From Mrakia gelida (taxonomy: Eukaryota > Basidiomycota > Tremellomycetes > Cystofilobasidiales > Mrakiaceae), in contig BRON01000017.1 of the NCBI GenBank assembly GCA_024345305.1, positions 978,510-1,042,509 of the forward strand: a stretch of DNA of 64,000 nucleotides, in the 5' to 3' direction. This document shows, piece by piece, positions 55,283-64,000 of this stretch. Each line of letters begins with the position of its first letter. Position 1 is the stretch's first letter. Under the pieces are notes generated by a model. That model saw only the letters and a program-made list of their open reading frames with translations, did no database searches and was not told the origin of the DNA. Made by a program: the position numbers and the translations under genes.

Positions 55283-58200
55283 ATGAGCTTCTCCTGCCCG
55301 AAGTTGTTGTGCAACACTCTACCACCGTTCTCCTCTCGATCTCAGCTCAACCAACACACCAAAGATCGACATCAAGCCGAAGTCCTTCTTGCTGGAGGTT
55401 TCCGAGGTGAGCTCTCTCTTTCTCCATACGTCTCGCTTCCCACCGAACGAAGCACGAAGCTCATCTCCTTCCCTCCCTCTCTCCTTCCTCCCTCCCTCTC
55501 TCCTGACCTTCCCTCTCAGTTCTTCGTGGAGACGATGGTTCCCTAACCTGCCCTCGACCTCACTCCCACCCCCACCGATGCTCCAAGCCCTTCGCCCTAC
55601 ACAAACACTGGAGGACATGTACAGTCACCGAACCTCTCCATCCGCTCTTCCCTTCTCCTCTCGTTCACTCTCCCTCTCCCTCTCCCCAACCCGACGCTCT
55701 CCCTCCGCCAACCCAGGATCAGCAGGAGGATGAGGAGACCGCTCACCTAGGGGACGTGGAAGGGTTTGGTTCTGGGATGGACGAGGGGGAGGAAGAGGGA
55801 GACACCGAGGGAGGTGGTGGCGAGGGAGTTGGAGGGAGTGCGAGTGGGTCGAGCTTGAGTGGGACGAGGAAAAGGAAGGAACGCGAGGTTGTTGATGGGA
55901 GAGAGGGTGGTGGTTGGGAGGATGGGAACCTTCCAGAAGGTGGAGGGGTTGGTGCTGCATGCGGGATGGATGGAGTTGAGGGCGAGGTCTCTGTGGACGA
56001 TGGTGAGTCTCTCTCTCTCGGTCACTCTTGTTTGCTCTGCTCTCTCGATCGAGAGTATGGACTTGTGCTGATCCTCCAACCCTTCTTCCCTCCATCAGGC
56101 TCAACAGAAACGGTGCCAAGAGACGACGAAGCTCGGGTCGGAGGCTTCAGGAGACTCGACGTGGAAGGACTCGTCGCGTTTTGGAAAGGAGAGAGCCTCG
56201 CTTGTTCGTCCTTCATCTCCTTTTCCCCAATTTTGTTTCCCGACCCTGACCTCTCTCTCCTCTCTCTCTCTCTCTCTCAGCCACGACCAACCTCCACGCT
56301 GCTTCTCTAGCCATCAACACAAGGATCGGTCTCGTCGTTTCCACCCACGAGGACCCGTACGGAGGAGGAGTCGCACCATCCGGCCTCACCGCTCACCTAC
56401 TCAAGTTCTGCCCTTCCCTCCCCTCCTCCCATCGAAAAACCCTCGTTCAAGAAGCAACCCATCTCCTCAATCTTGCACCTTCCCTCCACCACTCCATCTA
56501 CGGTCCCCTCTCCGATCGGACACTCGCAAGTCAGCTGCTCCTCTCCAGACGGCCCACCTCGACCTTCCCTATGGTCGAGGGCATCGCCGTGAGGATGGGA
56601 GTAGGGTGTGGGAGCTGTGGTGTGGTCTGCAAGGATGGCGACTCTCTCCGAAGCCACCGTCACAAGAAGCACGGAGGAACGAACCTCGCTCCCACTCCCG
56701 CCTACTCCCAACGACTCTTCCCTGACACTCACCTCCCCGCCTTCGCCGTTCCTCCTCCCTCCCACGACTCCACCAACTTCGTTCCTCCTCCCCCTCCCAA
56801 GGTCCCACGATCGGATCCCCTCTCGGCATCAGCAGCCTTCCTTCTCAAGCAGCAGGACGAGATACTCTCCTCCCTTCCCATCCCCAGCGACAAGCTCGAC
56901 AATTCCCTCTACCATCAACCAGTCTACCAGAACCCTCTCGGCTACGGCTCCTTCATCCGACCCTACCCTCTCGCCATCCTTCGCTCAGCCATCTCCCCCG
57001 CCCACAACTACCGATCCTCGGACAAGACTCGAATCGAGGACCGCGACCCTCTGCGAAACATCTGGGTCCACGTTCAGGATCTCGCCTTAGGAGTTCGGAA
57101 GTACGGGACGAATCCGAGCGAGTTTGCTGTGGCGAGGAAGATCGGGATGGGGGACGGGTCGGTGCAGATCTCGGAGGACATGGTCGAGGAAGAGCGAGGA
57201 GGGAAGGGACCGACGAGGATCTTCAAGCCGCGGCTCGCGGATTCGACCCTCAAACGATACAGCAGGGATTCAAGCTCGCTCATCCTCTTCGCCCTCAGGG
57301 TCACGCCAACGGTCTACCGAAACCCCATCCCCATCCCTCAGGGCGAGCTCGCACCTCCTCCAATCATCTCCCCTCCTCCCTCCTCCTCCTCCTTCACCAC
57401 CTCCATCGACCTTCCCTCCTTCCACACCACCGAGCGGATGGTACTCGCAGCCAACACCCTCCGTCAAGTCCTCCAGAGGGACGTCCTCACCCAGCCGAAC
57501 GGGGTCGTCGGAGGAGAAGGGAGAGGAGGAGTCGAGGAGTCGAAGGAGGTTCAGGACGCCCTCCTCCAGTTCCTCCTTGCAATCTACTCCCCTCGATACT
57601 CATCCACTCCTCCTCGGGGCCAGATGGTCCTAGATCAGTTCCTAATCTGCCTTTCCCTCGCTGCTGGAGGAGGCTTTCGGGAGATCAGATCGTTCGGACC
57701 TCAGCTCGCGTCCTGCGAGTTCTTCGTTCGACTCGTCGTCTACCGCCTAGTGCTGGACGAGATTGGATGGGGAGAGGTTAGGGAGTTGGATGAAGCTGAG
57801 GTTGGAGCAGTGCCAGTGTCGAGAGGGTAAGTCGGTTGTCTTGATCGCTTTGGGGTTCGAAACGCGTCGCTCACCTCTTTCTTTCTTCTTTCTCAGTCTC
57901 GACTCGCCGCTCTTCGAACTCGTCACAGCTCACCCCAACGGAGCTCAAGTCACACCCTTCGTCGTCCTTCGAGCTACTCGCTATCCCATCTCCCACGCCA
58001 TTGCCGCTGCTGGACCCGTCGTCTCCATCCAACCTCTTCACGACCCAGTCGAAGGCCACCTCCTCCCTCTCCTCTCCTACAACCGCTTCATCTCCCTCAC
58101 CGCTATTGCCGAGGCCGCCAAGGGAGCCATCGCATCAGCTGCTTCCTCGATCAAGACCCTCACCTTCTCGGCGGACCTCTCAGCAGTTGGCCGAACGATG

Positions 58201-61200
58201 GAAGGAGTGACGGTCGGAGGAGTTGCGGGAGAGGTTGGGGGATCGATCTTCACGGATCTATCGAACTGCATCAAGCTCGGGATACCTCGGAACCAACAGG
58301 CTCTCCTCCTCTCCCTCTCTCTCTCCAACTCCAAGCTCTGGATCTCAAACCCCTTGGATCCTCTCAAACCCCAGCTCAACCTTCCTCACGCCCGAGCCTT
58401 CCTTCACTCCCTCGCCGCCGCGAAGCTCAACCTCCTCGTCGCCATCCACCTCTCCTCCCCTGGAGGTCGAGCTTCGGAACTCGTTACTCAGCAGCTCACC
58501 CGAACGGTCGACCACGGTTCCTCTCTCTTCATCACCTCCAACCGACTCGCCATTCGTACGGAGGTCAACAAGACAGGAACGAAGACCATCCATCGCTTCG
58601 TGTCTCCGACCCTCGTGCCTCTCGTCATCCAGCTCTTCGGAGTCGTACAACCCTTCGCTCTCTACCTTCTCTCCCTCCTCCACTCTCTCAGCCCTCTGGA
58701 CAACAACCTCGCCGTTCAGACCACCTTCAGGACGTTCCTTTGGACAGACGGTGTCGGGAAGCAGATCGTCGCCGCCGACCTCCGATCCCACCTCAAGCTC
58801 GCCTTCGTCTTGTCAGGCTCCTCGTCGGGAGTCGGGCTCCAAACGGTTCGACACGCCGAAGTCTTCATCAGTCGGATCATCCTCCCTCTCCTCGGATCAG
58901 ACGCCAACGGACTCCTCGTCGCTCTGGAGACTCAGTCGAGCCAACGAGGCCACTCGCTCAAGACGGACGAGGCCGCTTACGGAAACACCGACTCCAGTGG
59001 TGGGATTCGGGACTTGGCTGCTTTTGGAGACGCGACGAATGCGATGAGGGTCGTGAGCCTGTATCAACTCGCGTTGGGAGTGGACCCTGTGAGTCTTCGC
59101 CTCCATGTTCGTTCTCTCGATCTTCACGCGACACCTCGTTCTGACCAACCCTCCTCTCCCCCCTCCGCTACGCAGGTTCTTAAGATCAATCGCTTGCCCG
59201 ACAAGCTGGATCTGTTTCTTGGGCGTAGCTCTCATCCGTCGGTGAGTCCTTCCTCCCTTCTCTCTTCTCTCGACGTCCCTCGCCTGACTGACGCGTCTCT
59301 CCTCCTCTCCTTCTCTTCAGCTCTCCTCCAAGCGTCCCTCCTCCTCTTCTCTCTCTTCCTCCCAACCTCTCTTCAAACGTCCCACACCAGTACCACCCTC
59401 CCCTCCTCCAGTCTCAGGGTACGACAACGAAGGATCCGAGCCGATGGAGCTAAGTCGCGACGACGCGGCAGGAGGAGGAGGAGATCCAGTCTCGGAGGAG
59501 GAGGAGAGGATTTCGATTCTTCCACCAAGTGCGGTGGAAGTATCCTCAAGAAGCCGGACTCCTCTCGATCTCCAAGCTCTCACGGACGGTGTCGACTTCG
59601 ACGACGACATGGACGACAGGGTTAGGGTTAGGGTTAGGTAACCCTAACGGATCCAGTCCCCCTCCTCCTCCTCCTCCTCCGGCTCCTCGCATTCCTCCTG
59701 AACCCTCCCCTCTCCCCGTTCCTCCTCCCTACTCCCAAGCGGATGTCATCACCAGCCTTCTTCGGGAGTGGACCGGCAACCCATCAGCGGAGCTCTATGA
59801 GAACCAGCTCGAAGCTGCTGCCAAGATCATCCGCGGAGGAACCGATTACCTTCTCAGCAGCCCCGTTGGGTCGGGCAAGACCTTCCTCTCCCTCCTTCGA
59901 GCTCTCCTCGACCGCAGTCACCCTACTGGTCGTCTCGTCGTCTTCATCACACCCTTCCGCTCCATCCTCGCTACGCTTCACGCTCGATGTCGGAACAGCA
60001 GTCTCGACGTCCACACCCACCCCTTCTCTCCCGAAACACCTCTCGTCAGCCTCCGAGGTGTCCTCCTCATCTCGATCGAGCAGCTAGGCAACAAGCAGCT
60101 TCGAGAGGACCTCGCTTCCCTCGGCACCATAGGGAAGGTCCTCCAGTTCGTCGGGGACGAGGCTCACACCTGGGCGACTCAGTCGGATTGGAGGCCGTCG
60201 ATGGGCTACGTCTCCCTCGCTCGACTCGCGCGAGCTCCCTTCCTCCTTCTCTCCGGCAGCTGGACTGAGGGAGCACGGAGACACGCCGGAACACTCCTTC
60301 ACTCAACCCTCACCGAGCGCAACTTCCCTCTTCGTCGTCCTGGAGTCACGTTCCACGTTGTGAAGCTGGACCACAGCGACGACGTCTTCAAGACGATGAT
60401 GGATACTTTCGGGAACGGTCACCTCTCTGCTCCTAGAGCTCCAGTCATCATCTTTGGATTCACCAAGAAGGAGCTGGACGCGCTACGAGGAAGGCTGGTG
60501 GAGGAGGCGGAGAGGAAGGGTGTCGAGGTGAGGACGGAGGTCTACTACGCGGTGACGGGTGTGGAGGAGACAAGGAAGATGGATGGAACGAGCAGGGATT
60601 GGGAAGCCGGAAGGATCGACTACCTGTTCTGCACAACAGCGGGGATTCAAGCTCTGGACTGTCCGGTGAGTCAAACACAACCCCCCTTGCGTCGCGTCGG
60701 GTCAGGACGAGAACAACAACCGAACTCTCTTCCTTCCTCTTCCAGCAATGCAACCTCGTCATCTTCCTTCCTCACCCAAAAGGATGGACAGTCTCCGAGC
60801 GCGTTCAGGGAGGAGGTCGAGGTCGAGACTGGGAGACCGTTGTCTGGGACCTCCAAAAGAAGAAGTCGCTGCTTTTCGTCGACCACCCAAACGGGTTCGA
60901 CCCTCGCTTCCGCTCTCCAAACAGCTGCATCGCCAAAGCACTGGAGGAGCAGCTCAACGATTTCTCGTCGGGAGACTGTGGGCTCTGTACAGAATGTCGT
61001 CGTCGTCGCGTTGCCCCTCCTCAATCTCCCTCCCTCCCCTCCCACCGAACCACCAACCTCCTCCCCTCAGCCATCTCTCCTCCCCTCATCAGCTCTCTCT
61101 TCCCTACCATCCCTCACTCCTCCGAGATCCCCGAAGCCTACCTCCAATCCCGTCAGCTCCATACTCAAGCAAACATCCTCCACGACGAACTTGCCCATCT

Positions 61201-61833
61201 CCTCCGAACCCTCGACTCCCTCTGCTCGTCGTGCATCCTCCTTCACCCAACCACTCAACTCTCTCCCAACGCCACCTCACTCCACAAGTACGGATGCCCC
61301 AGCAAGAAGAAAGAGTACGTTTTCGATTCTGTTTGCCTCTCCTTCTTGACCGCGACGCGTTCTGACGTCGCTTTCTTCTCTTCTCTCGCAGGTGCTCGTA
61401 CTGTACTGGCTGCAACTGGAGGAGTCTCGAGACATGCGCAGTCCTTACCGCTCAACACTCTACCTACTCCAACTGCTGTTTCGGATGCCTCTTCCCTATC
61501 TCGCTGCACGAGGAGGCGGCGGAGGGTGGGATGGGAGGAGGGTGTCCGTTCAGAGCTGCGAAGATGGTTGTTCCTCTTTGCATGCAGCTGTTCCGGGATC
61601 GGAGTTGGAGGGAGAGGGCTATCGAGGAGGGGAGGATTGGATCAGACTGGGGGTGGGTGTCTGACGGAGAAGGGATACTGCTGGGGACGAGGGAATATTA
61701 CAAGTGGAAGATCACGAAGGAGAAGGACGTGGAGTTCTCGTTCTGGCTAGGTTTGCTCTCCCCTACACTTCCTTTCACCAACGCTGCTCTTCTCCTCCTC
61801 TGGTTCTACAAGACTGTCTCTCGCCCTACGTAG
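55283..61833 (+). CDS. Telomere-linked-type RecQ-like helicase with zinc fingers; frame broken at a telomere-like repeat
   Basis: The ATG at 55,283 begins MSFSCPKLLCNTLPPFSSR with a C2H2-like finger ending HTKDRH. A second Cys/His cluster and an acidic linker follow. Next is PMVEGIAVRMGVGCGSCGVV with LRSHRHKKHG (near 56,620), the C2H2 arrangement seen at the front of fungal TLH-type proteins. A region near 58,740-59,030 reads VGLQTVRHAEVFISRIILP and RGHSLKTDEAAYG, resembling a degenerate tyrosine-recombinase core. The helicase follows: LSSPVGSGKTFLSL (motif I, near 59,870), VGDEAHTWATQ (DEAH), LSGSWTEGAR and TTAGIQALDCP, then QCNLVIFLPHPKGW. A Cys-rich tail (CSYCTGCNW, CCFGCLFPISLHEE) ends at 61,833. 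The frame feeding the helicase stops at 59,639-59,641 inside a telomere-like hairpin, and the helicase frame has no ATG of its own upstream. Confidence 0.72.
59619..59648. repeat. Interstitial telomere-like repeat in head-to-head arrangement
   Basis: Three GGGTTA units, then GG, then TAACCCTAAC. The arms GTTAGGGTTA and TAACCCTAAC are exact reverse complements, forming a 10-bp stem with a 2-base loop. It falls inside the helicase gene's coding sequence, and a TAA in the tract ends the incoming frame. Confidence 0.9.
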
Positions 61834-61930
61834 TAACTCGTGTCCTCCTCTTTCTGTACTGGTTTTGAATCTTGTTGCGCTCCGCTTTCGTTTCTTCTCC
61901 GGTTCTCTTTGATGTCTCTTGTCTGAAGTT

Positions 61931-62238
61931 GGAGTCGTTGGTACATAGCTCTAGTATGTCCCCTAAAGAGGGCTTAGCTCTGGAGTGAAAACTTGCTCTC
62001 GTTTCGAGCTCGAAAGAAATGAGCTCAAGCTCACCTCCCAGCTCCTCCTCCTTTCTCCTATGCGAGTCTGAGCCTCGGGGTAAGAAAAGTTGCTCGCTCG
62101 AAGAGGGAACGTGTTATCTATACCCGGCCTCCTGACTAATCTGTTTTCAGATTTCGATTTACTGCTAGAATTGTTGCGCAGCGGCAGCGAACCTGTCGAT
62201 GGAAGGGCCCTCTCGTTCGTTCAAGCTCAACCCCCATC
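61931..62238 (+). repeat. Leader repeat, copy downstream of the helicase gene
   Basis: Direct-orientation partner of 53,869-54,163, beginning 98 bases after the helicase stop. The first 59 bases are identical and the rest diverged with small indels. Confidence 0.82.
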
Positions 62239-63050
62239 TTCCCTTGCCCCTCGCTCTATACATGCGCTTCCCCCTTGCCCCTCCTTCTCCATTATGAGTC
62301 TATGGTAGTATAGGACCAACCCTATCCACTTTTTATCTTTCGCCAGGGCTGGATGCAGGAGAAAATCAGCTCGATCAATGTGAGCTCCACCTCCACCTCC
62401 TCCCCTTCCTTCCCTCCATCTTCTCTCCTTCCGTTCACCTCACCTCTTGCTCGGATCGCAATGGGACTTCGGGGGTATAGTAGGGCAGCTAGGGTGCCTA
62501 GGTGGAAGGTCTCAGATTTCGAGGGATGTATACGGTTGAGGCTCCTCGCTCATGCAGTCTTGTTGAGCTTGACTCTCCTTCCTCCCATGCATCCGATGCT
62601 GCTGAGACTCTCGTACTCACTCTATCTTCTCATTCTCTCTTTCCTACCACTCTAGTATACTTCCTCCTCCATCGCAAACCGCTCCCATTGCACGCCTTGG
62701 CTCTCCTCTTCCTCCCTCGACCTCGCGATTTGATGCGCTGGCAGCTCGACCTTTCTCCTTCCTTTCCTTTGTCGAAGCTGTCGAGACGAATTCTTGCTCC
62801 CTTTCCTCCCTTCTGGCGAATTCATACGGCTTATATATAGTGGGCCCATGGGTGGAGAAGTAGAGGGATGCTGTAGGAGTGTTGGAAGGCCTCTCTCGGT
62901 CGTCGAGTCGGCTTGCGTTGAGCTCACCTCTCCTCCCCTTCCCTCCATCTCGACCTTGCCTCCCTTCGACGTTCGTCAGTTCTTCCCTGGCACTGCTATA
63001 TGACCTACTTATGACCTCGTATCGCTTCGCTGACTCTCTGGGTATGTTCA
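62239..63050. other. Diverged continuation of the leader repeat
   Basis: Weak similarity to 54,164-54,790 (for example GGAAGGTCTC and GCTCATG...TCTTG...GATGCTG words in the same order). Contains TTATATATAG near 62,830. No gene is seen. Confidence 0.4.
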
Positions 63051-64000
63051 GTGTCGCTCTAGCTGCTTTCGTTGAGGAGTTGGGAGTGCTCGCGAGTGGG
63101 TGTGAGATGGTGGACGCGCTCTTTGACGGCTACTAGAACACGGACAGGCGCACCTATATACTCGTGGGTAGATGCGATCAAAAGGGAATTAAAAGCTGGT
63201 TCGATCTATGTATGACGCCAGGTGGTCTATACGAGATGGAAGCGATCGATTCGGGACTTCTCCTTCCAGTCACGTCCTCCCTTCTTCCAGCCAAGTTCGA
63301 CTTGCTCAAATATTCTCTGAGCTGATCGAAACCAATTCGGATCATCTCTAGTAGTCTTGGCGGTTCTCCCAATTTATTCGGTGCCGCTCCAGCTGCTCTG
63401 GGTCCGAAGTTAAAAGTGTTCGTAAGTGGGTGCGAGATGGTGGACGCGCTCTTTGACGGCTACTAGAACACGGACAGGCGCACCGATATACTCGTGGGTA
63501 GATGCGATCAAAAGGGAATTAAAAGCTGGTTCGATCTATGTATGACGCCAGGTGGTCTATACGAGATGGAAGCGATCGATTCGGGACTTCTCCTTCCAGT
63601 CACGTCCTCCCTTCTTCCAGCCAAGTTCGACTTGCTCAAATATTCTCTGAGCTGATCGAAACCAATTCGGATCATCTCTAGTAGCCTTGACGGTTCTCTC
63701 AATATGTTTGATGCCACTCCAGCTGCTTGGGGCCCGAACTGGGGGTGCTCGCGACGAGATGCGAAAGGGTGGACATGCTTTTCACCGGCTAGAAGAACAT
63801 GAACGGGCGCACCTATATACTCCCGGGCATACGCGATCAAAAGGAAATTCAAATTCGGTTTCAACTATGAATCACTCGAGGTGATCTATACGAGATGAAA
63901 GGGATCGTCTCATGACTGTTTGTTCCAGTCACGTCCTTCCTTCTGATGAAGCACCCTGACCTGCTCAAGTCGCCACTGATCTCCTTTCCAGCAATGAAGA
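63051..64000. repeat. 330-bp tandem repeats (two full copies and a partial third)
   Basis: Units start at 63,051, 63,381 and 63,711, an exact 330-base period, each opening with a variant of GTGCCGCTCCAGCTGCT. Copies 1 and 2 are nearly identical over their last 270 bases; copy 3 is more diverged and runs off the window. Each unit carries CACCTATATACTC (CACCGATATACTC in copy 2). No long open frame. Confidence 0.9.

Noticed and set aside
62875..62890. GAGTGTTGGAAGG resembling the copia LTR edge
   Set aside because: Only about 13 bases match and the similarity does not extend, so it is not a solo LTR.
1..64000. CRISPR arrays, bacterial operons or prokaryotic defence systems
   Set aside because: The DNA is eukaryotic with spliceosomal introns; no spaced direct repeats of CRISPR type were seen.

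Overview
This window is eukaryotic and most likely from a basidiomycete fungus. The genes are cut by many short introns (donor usually GTGAGT, an internal CTGAC or CTCAC branch-like motif, acceptor YAG). It carries LYS2, the fungal alpha-aminoadipate reductase. It also holds a chromodomain-bearing Ty3/gypsy element, a Ty1/copia element, a fungal telomere-linked-helicase-type gene and TTAGGG-type repeats. The intron-dense, pyrimidine-rich style suggests Pucciniomycotina (red-yeast-like), but that placement is an inference and no species can be named.

Layout. 1-0.5 kb: 3' end of sideroflexin (FSF1). 1.3-3.2 kb: secreted ferritin-like (Rds1/desiccation-type) protein. 3.5-4.1 kb: lineage-specific gene X (-). 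4.5-5.7 kb: coiled-coil protein. 6.4-11.6 kb: LYS2 (-). 12.1-13.4 kb: gene Y (-), F-box-like. 14.2-16.1 kb: RTA1-family seven-helix protein. 16.4-17.0 kb: gene X', a paralogue of X. 18.2-19.2 kb: Y', a decayed paralogue of Y. 19.9-21.0 kb: Z, a Kre9/Knh1-like GPI-type protein gene with a premature stop. 21.7-25.1 kb: DHA1-type MFS transporter (-). 26.3-27.3 kb: SWC5/BCNT. 27.6-30.2 kb: MRS2-type mitochondrial magnesium channel.

The 30.8-43.6 kb stretch is dominated by two young LTR retrotransposons, each with identical LTRs and a 5-bp target duplication. A 6.35-kb chromovirus sits inside what looks like an intron of a host minus-strand gene. A 4.85-kb copia element with an intact 1,435-aa polyprotein sits about 20 bp upstream of that gene's candidate start. 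Next come RPT6 (44.6-47.1 kb) and Z' (47.4-48.6 kb), the uninterrupted partner of Z. Z and Z' share nearly identical upstream DNA, so they form a direct segmental duplication about 27.5 kb apart.

From about 49 kb onward the character changes. There is a gene-poor stretch with a repeated TTCCAAAACTGGCGAGTC-like motif and perfect palindromes. It is followed by a large gene (55.3-61.8 kb) encoding zinc fingers, a possible degenerate tyrosine-recombinase-like domain and a RecQ-like helicase. This gene is flanked by related leader repeats and followed by exact-period 330-bp tandem repeats. Its reading frame is lost inside a head-to-head telomere-repeat hairpin (59,619-59,648). Together these features look like subtelomere-type or former-subtelomere DNA. 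The single-copy genes are ordinary housekeeping functions with no obvious shared pathway.
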